DNA of 64,000 nt from JAEUMD01 sp050250815 (GTDB lineage Bacteria; Pseudomonadota; Alphaproteobacteria; Rhizobiales; Hyphomicrobiaceae), in contig JBFWNY010000004.1 of NCBI GenBank assembly GCA_050250815.1, positions 62,001 to 126,000 on the forward strand, in the 5' to 3' direction. This document shows, in pieces, positions 24,431-33,008 of the stretch (position 1 is its first letter; each line of letters begins with the position of its first letter). Below the pieces are notes generated by a model, which worked only from the letters and a program-made list of their open reading frames with translations, was not told the origin of the DNA and searched no databases. A program made the position numbers and the translations under genes.

Positions 24431-25390
24431 TCAAGCCTTGGCGGCCGCGCCTGCCTTGGTCGCGGTCTCGCCCGACCAGTCGCGCTTGACGCCGATCCAC
24501 AGCAGGAACGGCGAGGCAACGAAGATCGACGACCAGGTTCCGATCAGGATGCCGAACAGCATAGCGAACGAAAAGCCGCGGATTACCTCGGTGCCGAAGA
24601 CGTAAAGCGCGAGAACGGCCACGAACGTCGTGCCGGCCGTCAGCACCGTGCGCGACAGCGTTTCGTTGATCGACAGGTTCATCAGCTCGACGAGTGGCAT
24701 CTTCTTATAGCGGCGCAGGTTCTCGCGGATTCGGTCGAACACAACGACGGTGTCGTTGATCGAATAGCCGGCAAGCGTCAGCAGGGCCGCCACCTCCGAC
24801 AGACCGAAGTCGAGATTGAGCAGTGAGAAGACGCCCAGCGTGATGATGATGTCGTGCACCAGCGCCAGGATGGCTGCGACGCCGAACTGCCATTCGAACC
24901 GGAACCAGATGTAGAGAAGGATGCCCAGGATGGCGATGCTGACGGCGATGACGCCAGCTTCCTTCAGCTCACCCGAGACAGCAGGGCCGACGATCTCCGT
25001 GCGGCGGAACTCGAAATTGCTGCCCAGCGCCTCGCGCACCTTGGCTTCGACATTCTGCTGAGCTTTCTCGGCGCTGACGCCTTCAGCCGGCTTCTGCAGC
25101 TCGACGCGGATGAGCGCCTCCTGCGGCTTGTCGAGGCCCTGGATCTGCACATCGCCAAGACCCAGGCCGCCGAGCTTGCTGCGCATGTCGCCGATATCGA
25201 CAGGTCCCGTCGTCTGGCGTACCTCGAACAGCGAGCCGCCCTTGAAGTCGATGCCGAAATTGAGACCCTTGCTCATCAGCAGGGCGAGCGCGGCGATCGC
25301 CGCGACGGTCGAGATGCCCGCGCACACCTTGCGCAGCTCCATCACTGGCAGACGGATGTGATGCGGCCAGAAGTCGACACCCTTGAACAT
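24431..25390 (-). CDS. secF: Protein translocase subunit SecF
   Basis: 319 residues; with SecD it uses proton motive force to pull exported proteins through SecYEG. It shows the N-terminal helix, the periplasmic P1 domain beginning NFGIDFKGGSLFEVRQT, then five helices with RFEWQFGVAAILALVHDIIITLGVFSLL, LTLAGYSINDTVVVFDRIRENLRRYK and the LSRTVLTAGTTFVAVLALYVFG segment. It follows secD by 39 bp in the same operon. Confidence 0.97.
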   Translation of the reverse strand: MFKGVDFWPHHIRLPVMELRKVCAGISTVAAIAALALLMSKGLNFGIDFKGGSLFEVRQTTGPVDIGDMRSKLGGLGLGDVQIQGLDKPQEALIRVELQKPAEGVSAEKAQQNVEAKVREALGSNFEFRRTEIVGPAVSGELKEAGVIAVSIAILGILLYIWFRFEWQFGVAAILALVHDIIITLGVFSLLNLDFGLSEVAALLTLAGYSINDTVVVFDRIRENLRRYKKMPLVELMNLSINETLSRTVLTAGTTFVAVLALYVFGTEVIRGFSFAMLFGILIGTWSSIFVASPFLLWIGVKRDWSGETATKAGAAAKA

Positions 25391-25429
25391 GTGGGTTCCA
25401 ATCCTTGCGTTTCAGCCTGTCGCCGGTCG

Positions 25430-27046
25430 TCAGAGGGGAGCTGGAATCTTGCGCGTCTTCTGACGCGAGATCCACAGCGACACCAACAGGCGCGTCACGG
25501 TGAAGGCAGTAAATACGGTGGCCAGAATGCCCAGCGACAGCGTCACGGCGAAGCCGCGGATCGGCCCCGAGCCCAGCCAGAACATGACGACACCGGCGAT
25601 CAGTGTCGTGAGGTTCGAGTCGAGGATGGTCGAGAACGCGCGGCTGAAGCCCGACTCGATCGCCGAGATCGATGTCTTGCCGTTGCGCAGCTCCTCGCGG
25701 ATGCGCTCGTAGATGAGCACGTTGGCATCAACGGCCATGCCGACCGTCAGAACGAGACCCGCAATGCCCGGCAGCGTCAGTGTCGATCCGATGAGCGACA
25801 TCGTGCCGACGATGAGGAACAGGTTCAGCAGCACGGCGATCAGGGCGAAGACACCGAACAGGCCATAGGCGAAGATCATGAAGCAGGCGACCGCCGCCGA
25901 GCCGATGGCTGCTGCCCATTCACCAGCCTCGATGGAGTCGGCGCCGAGCGAGGGGCCGACCGTGCGCTCCTCGACAATTGTCAGCGGCGTCGGCAGCGCG
26001 CCGGAGCGCAACTGGATGGCGAGCTGGTTGGCGGTCTCCACCGTGAACGATCCGGAGATCTGTCCGGAGCCGCCCAGAATCGCCTCTCGGATGACCGGCG
26101 CCGACAACACTTTATTGTCGAGCACGATGGCGAACGGCCGGCCGACGTTATCCTTTGTAAAACTGCCGAACTTGCGCGCGCCGGATTGGTTGAAGCGGAA
26201 CGAGATGATCGGCTCGTTGGTGCGCTGGTCGAAGCCCGGCTGCGCATCGACGAGGTCTTCGCCCTGGACAACCGGCACCTCTCGGAGAACCACCCCGCTG
26301 CCATCGCGTGCGTCGGCGTAAGGATAAAGCTTGTAACCGATCGGCACGCGCGTCGCCTGGGCCTCCTCGGCCGACAACTGCGGGTGGACATCGTGGAACG
26401 TCAGCTTCGCTGTCGAGCCGATGAGTTTCTTGAGCGTTGCCGTGTCTTCGAAGCCCGGCACCTGAACGAGGATGCGATCGGAGCCCTGCCGCACGATGTT
26501 GGGCTCGGTCGTGCCTACGCTGTCGACACGGCGGCGGACGGTCTCGACGGCGGCACCCGAAGCCGCCGTAACACGGTCCGCGAACGCCTGCTCGGTCGGT
26601 GCGACTACGATGCTACCGGGCTGCTCGCTTCGGGTTACATCGTAGTTGCTGCCGGTGTTGCCCAGGATCGCATTGCCAATCGGCTGCACGAGCTTCTTCA
26701 ACTCGTCGTATGCCTTGTCGGTCTCCTCCGGCTTCAGCAGATTGACCTGAATGCCGGCGGGCGTAACGCCGATGCCGGTGAAACCGATACGCGCGTCGCG
26801 CAGCTGTTTCCGCACGTCGTCGCGGATCGACTGCAGCCAGTCCTTGCGCAGCTCGGCGGTGTCCATCTCGAGCAGCAGATGGGCGCCGCCCTTCAGATCG
26901 AGGCCCATGCTGAGCTGCTTGTGCGGCACCCAGCTCGGCAGGCCGCTCAGCGTGTCCTTCGACAAGAGATTGGGAAGTGTCGCGATGATACCTGCCAGGC
27001 AGGTGAGCACGATTGCGACGATCTTCCAGCGGCTGAAGTGCAGCAT
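25430..27046 (-). CDS. secD: Protein translocase subunit SecD
   Basis: 538 residues; partner of SecF in the late steps of Sec export. It shows the N-terminal helix, the P1 domain (LGLDLKGGAHLLLEMDTAELRKDW), a P4 substrate-binding head, the ISGSFTVETANQLAIQLRSGALPTPLTIVEERTVGPSLG transition and five C-terminal helices with GIAGLVLTVGMAVDANVLIYERIREELR. Length and order are standard for the separate SecD of this class. Start MLHFSRWKIVAIVL has GGGGTGTGC-type upstream DNA only, a weak ribosome-binding site. Confidence 0.97.
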   Translation of the reverse strand: MLHFSRWKIVAIVLTCLAGIIATLPNLLSKDTLSGLPSWVPHKQLSMGLDLKGGAHLLLEMDTAELRKDWLQSIRDDVRKQLRDARIGFTGIGVTPAGIQVNLLKPEETDKAYDELKKLVQPIGNAILGNTGSNYDVTRSEQPGSIVVAPTEQAFADRVTAASGAAVETVRRRVDSVGTTEPNIVRQGSDRILVQVPGFEDTATLKKLIGSTAKLTFHDVHPQLSAEEAQATRVPIGYKLYPYADARDGSGVVLREVPVVQGEDLVDAQPGFDQRTNEPIISFRFNQSGARKFGSFTKDNVGRPFAIVLDNKVLSAPVIREAILGGSGQISGSFTVETANQLAIQLRSGALPTPLTIVEERTVGPSLGADSIEAGEWAAAIGSAAVACFMIFAYGLFGVFALIAVLLNLFLIVGTMSLIGSTLTLPGIAGLVLTVGMAVDANVLIYERIREELRNGKTSISAIESGFSRAFSTILDSNLTTLIAGVVMFWLGSGPIRGFAVTLSLGILATVFTAFTVTRLLVSLWISRQKTRKIPAPL

Positions 27047-27116
27047 GGGGTGGTGTGCCTTTCTGGTCGAAGGCTATCGTTTAGGGCGGCGGCGGTAGCG
27101 GGCCGAGTCCCGCGTT

Positions 27117-27134
27117 CAGCGGCCAACGCCGCTG
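27117..27134 (-). terminator. Hairpin between yajC and secD
   Basis: CAGCGGC-CAAC-GCCGCTG forms a 7-bp perfect stem with a 4-base loop in the 125-bp gap between the two genes. There is no following T-run on either strand. It may moderate expression of secDF relative to yajC or be a processing site; function is inferred. Confidence 0.35.
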
Positions 27135-27171
27135 GGCGGACGGGCCGCGCCGCGGGAACCGGCCTGCGATC

Positions 27172-27504
27172 TTATTCCTTGACCGGCTCGCCCTTCGAGC
27201 GGACGTCGATCAACGTGCTCTTGAGCACCCGCACGCGCATGCTGTCACTGAGTTCGACCTCGACGTCGTCGGCGCCCTCGGTCACCTTCAGCACCCGGCC
27301 GACGAACCCGCCCGACGTGACGACGGTATCGCCGCGACGCACTTTCTCGATCATGTCACGATGCTGCTTGGCGCGGGACTGTTGCGGGCGGATGATGAGA
27401 AAGTAGAAGATGGCGATCATCAATGCCATCGGCAGCAGCAGGCTCGTCATGATGTCGCCGCCGGGCGCTGCGCCCTGTGCGTAGGCCGGTGTGATGAAGT
27501 CCAT
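27172..27504 (-). CDS. yajC: Preprotein translocase accessory subunit YajC
   Basis: 110 residues, one transmembrane helix (TSLLLPMALMIAIFYFLIIRPQQSRAKQH, ~20-38) followed by a small cytoplasmic domain with MIEKVRRGDTVVTSGGFVGRVLKV. N-terminal MDFITPAYAQ is typical of alphaproteobacterial YajC. ATG 27504 has GAGAGGAAG upstream. It heads the yajC-secD-secF operon. Confidence 0.96.
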   Translation of the reverse strand: MDFITPAYAQGAAPGGDIMTSLLLPMALMIAIFYFLIIRPQQSRAKQHRDMIEKVRRGDTVVTSGGFVGRVLKVTEGADDVEVELSDSMRVRVLKSTLIDVRSKGEPVKE

Positions 27505-27560
27505 TCGCTTCCTCTCGATCCGAAAGTTTCGACGCACGCGACCGCCCCTGCCACGGCGAG

Positions 27561-28661
27561 GTGACGGGCGATCGGGTCCGGGCTGATTTGGGCGGCGACT
27601 ATAGAGGCCGGTGGCGCCAATGCAACGGGTTCCGCCGACGGCCGCTCCTTCCGGCCGCCCCGGACGTAATCTCACCCGCTTCCATCGCGAACGATCAGGC
27701 TCTAGAACGCGAACGGACGCGGCTGGACCGCCTCGATACGCCATACCTGCTGGAATTCCTGATGGGCAAGCTGTTCTACGGTGACGACGACCTGCGCGAG
27801 GAAGTGCGACGCATAGCCCTCGCGCTGGAGCGGCTGGCACCGCCTCCGCCGCGACCGCCCCAGTTCGATGCGGCGGAAGGATTCGTATGGCAGGCCGAGC
27901 GCGAGGCGTTTCTTCCGGTCCGGCAGATCAACCGCGTACCACTGGACCTGCTCAAGGGCGTCGACAACGCCGCGGGGCAGCTGCTCGCCAACACCCAGCG
28001 CTTTGCGCGCGGGCTGCCGTCGAACAACGCGCTGCTGTGGGGCGCCCGCGGCATGGGCAAATCGTCACTGGTCAAGGCCGTGCATGCGACCGTAGCAAGG
28101 GAGCTTGCGGCGGGCGGAGGACCCGCGGCATGCGGATTGAAGCTCGTCGAGATCCACCGCGAGGATATCGCTTCCCTGCCACGCTGCCTCGCCTACCTGC
28201 GCGCGAGCCCGCACCGCTTCATCGTGTTCTGTGACGATCTGTCATTCGACAAGGACGACACCTCCTACAAGTCGCTGAAGGCGGTGCTCGAAGGCGGCAT
28301 CGAGGGACGGCCGGAGAACGTGATTTTCTATGCGACGTCGAACCGGCGTCATTTGATGCCGCGCGACATGATGGAAAACGAGCGCTCGACCGCGATCAAT
28401 CCATCGGAGGCGGTCGAGGAGAAGGTCTCGCTGTCGGACCGCTTCGGCCTATGGCTGGGCTTCCACAATGGTACGCAGGACCAGTTCCTCGACATGGTGC
28501 GCAGCTATGTGGCCCACCACGGCCTGCGCATCGACGACGACGAGCTGCGACGCGACGCGCTCGAGTGGTCCATAACACGCGGCGGCCGTTCCGGGCGCGT
28601 GGCCTGGCAGTACATCCAGGACCTAGCCGGACGGCTGGGCCAGCACTTGAAAAGCGAGTAA
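27561..28661 (+). CDS. AAA-type ATPase of the DUF815 family
   Basis: Predicted P-loop ATPase of unknown role. Walker A is LLWGARGMGKSSLVKA, Walker B lies in RFIVFCDDLSFDKDD, and the family segments SYKSLKAVLEGGIEGRPENVIFYATSNRRHLMPR and LSDRFGLWLGFHNGTQDQFL are clear. The start is unresolved: upstream of the conserved part the frame offers only GTG 27561 and TTG 27588, then ATG 27762, which would remove a helix that looks coding (ERERTRLDRLDTPYLLEFL). I list the longest form. It is divergent from yajC with 56 bp between start codons. Confidence 0.85.
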   Translation: MTGDRVRADLGGDYRGRWRQCNGFRRRPLLPAAPDVISPASIANDQALERERTRLDRLDTPYLLEFLMGKLFYGDDDLREEVRRIALALERLAPPPPRPPQFDAAEGFVWQAEREAFLPVRQINRVPLDLLKGVDNAAGQLLANTQRFARGLPSNNALLWGARGMGKSSLVKAVHATVARELAAGGGPAACGLKLVEIHREDIASLPRCLAYLRASPHRFIVFCDDLSFDKDDTSYKSLKAVLEGGIEGRPENVIFYATSNRRHLMPRDMMENERSTAINPSEAVEEKVSLSDRFGLWLGFHNGTQDQFLDMVRSYVAHHGLRIDDDELRRDALEWSITRGGRSGRVAWQYIQDLAGRLGQHLKSE

Positions 28662-28700
28662 CGGCGCACCGCGCGCGGGTCCACCCGAAGCAGGGCACCC

Positions 28701-29748
28701 TCACGAACGGCCAAGGCACCCGGCAAATGTCGCAGCTAGGCCGAGCAACAGCTGCCCGTAAAGCTGAGGACCTGGCGCGAGATCGGCGCCCAGCGGGTCG
28801 AGCACGCCTTTGCCCCAATTCGTTCCTTCGGTCACCGCATTGATAATCCGCTCCGGGAATTGCGGCTCGGCGAACACGCAGCCGCCGCCGTGCTCCCTGA
28901 GTTCCGCTCGGATGGAGGTGAGACGCCGTGCACTAGGCGTCACCTCCGGGTGGAGCGTGAGCGCTCCCAGCGCTGTCAGGCCGAAGCGTTGCTCGTAATA
29001 CTGATAGGCATCGTGAAACACCACGAAAGGCCGTCCTGCGGCAGGGATAAGCACTGCGCGCACCTCAGTGCTGGTCGCATCGATCTCGCCCCGGGCAGCC
29101 TCTGCATTGCGAGCGAAAATCTCTTTGGACTGCGGCATCACCTCGGACAGCACCTTGGCCACGTACCCGACGATCACCTTGGCATTCTCCGGATCGAGCC
29201 AGATGTGTGTGTCGGTCGCGCCATGATCGTGGTCGTCGTCGTGGTGCTGCCCCTTGTGACCGTGATCGTCCTTGTGATGAGACCCCTTGTCATGGTCGTC
29301 CTCGCCGAATGTCGCGGTTTTGCGCGTCGGGCGCACCTGCAGCCCTGGCGCATCCATAAGTGTGACGACGCGCGCTCCCTTCTTGAGCAGTCCGGCGGTC
29401 TTTTGGGTGAAGGTCTCCAGATCCGGCGAGACGCGGACGAAAACGTCGGCCTCTGCAAGGACTCGAGCCTGTGACGGGCGCAACGAGAACGCATGCGGGG
29501 AGGCGCGCCCATCGATCAGCAGCTTCGGCTCCCCGAGGCCCTGCATCACGCGCGCAACGAGCGCGTGCACGGGCTTGACCGTCACCACCACGTCAAGTCC
29601 TGCGGCACGCAGCGGCGGCGCAACGGCCATCAGCATGACCGGGACCAGGAGGACGAGGATCGCGCGGGCGGCCGCGCCGGCCCCGGTAGCCGTTGATCGG
29701 GAGCGCGGAACGCGACCAGCCGCAGGTACGACACCCTTGATTTGCATC
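28701..29748 (-). CDS. znuA: Zinc ABC transporter substrate-binding protein ZnuA
   Basis: Periplasmic high-affinity zinc receptor (cluster 9 binding protein), about 348 residues. Signal peptide to about residue 48 (LVLLVPVMLMAVAPPLRAAG). Zinc-binding histidines lie in VTVKPVHALV, GRASPHAFSLRPSQ, the FVVFHDAYQYYEQRFG segment and an Asp in the C-terminal part. A His/Asp-rich loop of about 30 residues (GEDDHDKGSHHKDDHGHKGQ onward) before DTHIWLDPENAK is the classic ZnuA zinc loop. ATG 29748 has GGAGGCGAGG upstream. No znuB or znuC gene is adjacent, which is unusual; a Zur-like palindrome lies 60 bp upstream. Confidence 0.93.
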
Positions 29749-29807
29749 ACCTCGCCTCCGCACCGTCCCGGCTGTGTTCGTCGCCCGAAGCTTGTCATTC
29801 GTCGTGT

Positions 29808-29817
29808 TGTTATAACA
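29808..29817. promoter_or_regulatory. Zur-box-like palindrome upstream of znuA
   Basis: TGTTATAACA is a perfect 10-bp inverted repeat and matches the core of the alphaproteobacterial Zur consensus (TGTTATA-type). It is positioned over the expected znuA promoter. Zinc-bound Zur would repress znuA. Confidence 0.65.
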
Positions 29818-29930
29818 TCCAATCGAGTGTGGCAATCGTTGCCCTGATGGGCCGCTGCACGTCGTGGGGATAACGGGCGGCCGCGCGAACAACCTGCCAA
29901 ATCACCCCCGGTTGCAGGCGCGCCAACCAC

Positions 29931-29943
29931 GTAATATTGTTAC
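29931..29943. promoter_or_regulatory. Second AT-rich inverted repeat in the znuA upstream region
   Basis: GTAA-TATTG-TTAC (4-bp arms, 5-base centre) stands out in GC-rich DNA, 64 bp before the next rightward gene. It could be a second Zur-type site or the promoter of the gene at 30008. No more can be said. Confidence 0.35.
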
Positions 29944-30007
29944 ATATACCCCGCGCGACGCGGCAGCGCAGGGGCGTCCGTAAATCGCGCCGTGGAGGAT
30001 CACGCCC

Positions 30008-30439
30008 ATGTCTCTCGGAAGGCTCTTTCGCGCCGCCGCCGTGCTCGTGCTGCTTGCTTTCGCCGCCATGCCCGCAGCGGCCCAATCCGGCCTTTTGAAG
30101 AAGAAGACGAAACTCGAGCCGATCACGCTTTCGGCCGGCAAGCCGCTCGCTGCCGCACCCTACGAACTCGTCGCCGGACAGTACTATTCGATCAAGATCA
30201 AAGCCGACGGCTCCCAGGAGCTGGGCATCGCCGGGCCGGAGTTTTTCCGCAATGTCTGGGTCAACGAGATCGTCATCAATGACGTCGAGGTACGCCCGCT
30301 GGGCGTCGACAGCCTGGAATTCGACGGTGAAGGCGAGGCCGAGATCAGCTTCATTCCAATACGGCCAGGCACGTTCGAGCTGAAGATCCCCAAGACCACA
30401 GGGGAGACCCAGAGGGCCATTTTCAATGTGAAAGGCTGA
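30008..30439 (+). CDS. Small secreted beta-rich protein, unknown (cupredoxin-like appearance)
   Basis: 143 residues with a clear signal peptide (LFRAAAVLVLLAFAAMPAAAQS). The mature part is mostly predicted beta strands: EPITLSAGKPLAAAPYELVAGQYYSIKIKADGSQELGIAGPEFFRNVWVNEIVI, then GEAEISFIPIRPGTFELKI. The last motif resembles the end of cupredoxin-type domains, but no Cys/His/Met copper ligands are present. It faces away from znuA. Function unknown; a periplasmic structural or binding protein is likely. Confidence 0.8.
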   Translation: MSLGRLFRAAAVLVLLAFAAMPAAAQSGLLKKKTKLEPITLSAGKPLAAAPYELVAGQYYSIKIKADGSQELGIAGPEFFRNVWVNEIVINDVEVRPLGVDSLEFDGEGEAEISFIPIRPGTFELKIPKTTGETQRAIFNVKG

Positions 30440-30510
30440 AGCACGTATTCAGTGAGTTCCAGAGCAAGGAACGGGATGCGCGCGCGCTTCTATCCGATTA
30501 GCGTTCCTGC

Positions 30511-31665
30511 ATGACGCGCATCCAGAAGACAACGCCGTCCGGCAAATCGGCAGCCCCAGCGCCAGCGCTCGCTGACGATGCCTGCTGGACTGCCGTTCTC
30601 ACGCGAGACGCGCGCTGCGATGGGCGTTTCGTCTACGCCGTGACCACGACGGGCATCTACTGCCGGCCGACGTGCCCATCGCGCCGTCCGCTTCGTCGCA
30701 ATGTCGTGTTCCTGGCCGATGCCGAGGCCGCCCGCCGCGCAGGCTTCCGTGCCTGCCTGCGATGCGAACCCGACGCCGACGCGCGGCACGCAGCCCTTTC
30801 GCCAGCGGTCGCCCAAGCGTGCCGCCTCATGGCGGACGCCGAGGAGCCGCCGCGCCTCTCGGAGCTGGCGCAGGCGGTCGGCGCGAGCCCGTCGCATCTG
30901 CACCGCCTTTTCAAGAGCGCGCTCGGACTGACTCCCAAGGATTATGGCGAATTCCTGCGGCGGCAGCGCCTCCGCAACGGCCTGCCCGGAAGCCGCAGCG
31001 TGACACAGGCGGTGCTCGAAGCCGGCTATGCGACGAGCAGCCGCTTCTATGCCCATGCGCAGGAGGCCCTCGGAATGGCCCCGGACACCTTTCGGCGTGG
31101 CGGAGAACGTACCGCCATCGCCTATGCCACCGGCAGCAGCTCACTCGGCTACGTGCTCGTTGGACGCACCGTCCTCGGCCTGTGCGCAATCCTGCTGGGT
31201 GACGACGAAAGCGCGCTCGAGGCCGATCTTGCACGGCGTTTTCCCAGAGCGGAATTGGTGCAGGACGGCGGCGCACTTGCCGGCGCACTGGGCGCTGTCA
31301 TCGCCCTCATCGAGGCGCCCGGTCGGGCGACCGACGCGCTCTCGCTACCCCGCGACGTCCGCGGCACCGCCTTCCAGCAGCAGGTGTGGACCGCGCTGAG
31401 CCGCATACCGGCTGGACAGACTGCAACCTATGCGGAGATCGCCCGAAGCATTGGCCGTCCATCGGCTTACCGTGCCGTGGCTCTGGCGTGCGGCGCCAAT
31501 CCGCTGGCGGTCGCGGTGCCCTGCCACCGGGCCGTACGCAACGACGGCTCGCTGTCCGGCTACCGATGGGGCATTGAGCGCAAGCGCGCGCTCCTCGACC
31601 GCGAACGCCCGGGCGGCGAAGGCGCACCAGACGAGTCGCTGCGACGAAAACGCGATCGGCCATGA
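30511..31665 (+). CDS. ada: Ada: methylation-responsive regulator and O6-methylguanine-DNA methyltransferase
   Basis: Bifunctional repair protein and activator of the adaptive response to alkylation; 384 residues. The N-terminal zinc module has the acceptor and ligand cysteines in DARCDGRFVYAVTTTGIYCRPTCPSRRPLRRNVVFL and FRACLRCEPD. An AraC-type helix-turn-helix follows (LSELAQAVGASPSHLHRLFKSALGLTPKDY, then a second HTH around SVTQAVLEAGYATSSRFYAH). The C-terminal methyltransferase has the acceptor PCHRAVRNDGSLSGYRWG and the RGTAFQQQVWTALSRIPAGQTATYAEIA segment. All domains are intact. Confidence 0.96.
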   Translation: MTRIQKTTPSGKSAAPAPALADDACWTAVLTRDARCDGRFVYAVTTTGIYCRPTCPSRRPLRRNVVFLADAEAARRAGFRACLRCEPDADARHAALSPAVAQACRLMADAEEPPRLSELAQAVGASPSHLHRLFKSALGLTPKDYGEFLRRQRLRNGLPGSRSVTQAVLEAGYATSSRFYAHAQEALGMAPDTFRRGGERTAIAYATGSSSLGYVLVGRTVLGLCAILLGDDESALEADLARRFPRAELVQDGGALAGALGAVIALIEAPGRATDALSLPRDVRGTAFQQQVWTALSRIPAGQTATYAEIARSIGRPSAYRAVALACGANPLAVAVPCHRAVRNDGSLSGYRWGIERKRALLDRERPGGEGAPDESLRRKRDRP

Positions 31666-31677
31666 AGCGGGGGCAGG

Positions 31678-32043
31678 TCAACGGGCGAGGAGCTGCCGAA
31701 CCGCGTCCTTGATCTGCTGAAGCGTGAAGGGTTTGGCGAGCGTCGCCACGCGATCCGCGGGAAGCCCGCGGGCGCGCGACAGCTCTTCGGTGTGGCCCGA
31801 TATGATCAGCACCTTCAACTCCGGAGCGGCGCCCGAAATGCGCTGAAACAGCGCAAAGCCGTCGAGCCCCGGCATGTCGAGGTCCGAGACCAGGAGGTCG
31901 TAGACACCGGCCTCCAGGCGGGCCAGCGCGGACAGCCCGTCGTCGGCGCCCGTCACCTGATGGCCGTCGGCCGTCAGTGCCCGCTCCGCAAACGATCTCA
32001 GTGCGGCGTCGTCGTCCGCGATCAGGATGCGTGCCATCTTCAT
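31678..32043 (-). CDS. cpdR: Single-domain receiver, CpdR-like
   Basis: 121-residue receiver without output domain; CpdR in Caulobacter controls ClpXP-dependent CtrA proteolysis and is phosphorylated through ChpT. The start MARILIADDDAALRSFAERALTADGHQVTGADDG, the phospho-acceptor D54 in LLVSDLDMPGLDG and the end TLAKPFTLQQIKDAVRQLL resemble CpdR. ATG at 32037 is an equally good start. It converges with ada and is downstream of hpt on the same strand. CpdR identity is likely but shared receivers are hard to separate. Confidence 0.8.
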   Translation of the reverse strand: MKMARILIADDDAALRSFAERALTADGHQVTGADDGLSALARLEAGVYDLLVSDLDMPGLDGFALFQRISGAAPELKVLIISGHTEELSRARGLPADRVATLAKPFTLQQIKDAVRQLLAR

Positions 32044-32142
32044 CCACCCTCGTTGGACACGGGTCGCAAGCCGGTCTTGGGCTGGGCTGCCTTCTCGCCG
32101 CCGGCCTCCGAGACGAGAAAGTCAGACGACAGGAGCGCGCCG

Positions 32143-32709
32143 TCAACTTTCCGTCAGGCGCGCAACGAAGGGAAGTTCGCGAAATCTGTGGGCCGCATCC
32201 ATCCCGTAGCCGACGACGAACTCGGCCGGGCAATCGAATGCTGAGAAATCTGCCGCAACCTGGACCGCGCGCCGGGTCGACTTGCTGAGCAGAACACAGG
32301 TGCTGACGCTGGCCGCGCCACGGGCGGCCATCAGGTCCTTGGCGAACGCCAGCGTCCGTCCCGAATCGAGCACGTCGTCGACAAGCAGGACGTTGCGACC
32401 CCCGACGTCCAGCTCCACGTCACGCAGAATTTCCACGTTGCCTGAGGACACGCGCGCCTTTCGGTAGGAAGAAAGCGTGATGAAATCCACCTCCGGCTGC
32501 ATGCCGACGCGGTTGAGCGCGCGGATGAGATCGGCCGCGAACACGAAGCTGCCCTTGAGGATCGCGACGACCAGCAATGGCTCCAGCTTGCGGGCGGCAA
32601 TCTCGGTAGCGAGCGATCCCAGCCGCTCCGATATCCGCTCGGCGGAAAAGAGCACCTCGAGCCTTCGATCCTCAGCCATTACATCGGTCATCGTCATCGC
32701 TGTCGTCAT
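32143..32709 (-). CDS. hpt: Hypoxanthine phosphoribosyltransferase
   Basis: Purine salvage enzyme making IMP (and often GMP) from the base and PRPP; ~188 residues. The PRPP motif VLLVDDVLDSGRTL is present, as are LLVVAILKGSFVFAADLIRAL, the flexible-loop SSYRKA region and FDCPAEFVVGYGMDAAHRFRELPFVARL. Several in-frame ATGs (32709, 32697, 32691, 32679) make the start uncertain. It is divergent from ftsE. Confidence 0.93.
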   Translation of the reverse strand: MTTAMTMTDVMAEDRRLEVLFSAERISERLGSLATEIAARKLEPLLVVAILKGSFVFAADLIRALNRVGMQPEVDFITLSSYRKARVSSGNVEILRDVELDVGGRNVLLVDDVLDSGRTLAFAKDLMAARGAASVSTCVLLSKSTRRAVQVAADFSAFDCPAEFVVGYGMDAAHRFRELPFVARLTES

Positions 32710-33008
32710 CCTGATCGTGACGCCCGCTGGCCGCCACCCCCAGCTGCGGACCTGCCTGGGTCGCCTTGCCCGCGGGAGCGACCTACACGAGCCCGCCACA
32801 TTCATAGCTGAAACAGGCTCGGCCGTATCGGAGGCGCGGGTGCGGTTCTTCCCCGCGCCACCTGCCGGACCCCGGCCCGCCCCCTCGGACCTGGCGAGGC
32901 TCTACTCCTCGAAGACGACACCTTTTGCGGTGCAGGGTTATAGTCGCGATCTAGAGAATCAGTCGCCCTGACTCCGTCGCCGTTCCTTTTGAGCCGTCGA
33001 GACACACC

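Noticed and set aside
24854..27406. An 850-codon open frame antisense to secD and secF
   Set aside because: It mirrors codon bias of the two sec genes on the other strand, is rich in His/Arg/Asp/Gln without any family motif, and secD and secF are unmistakable.
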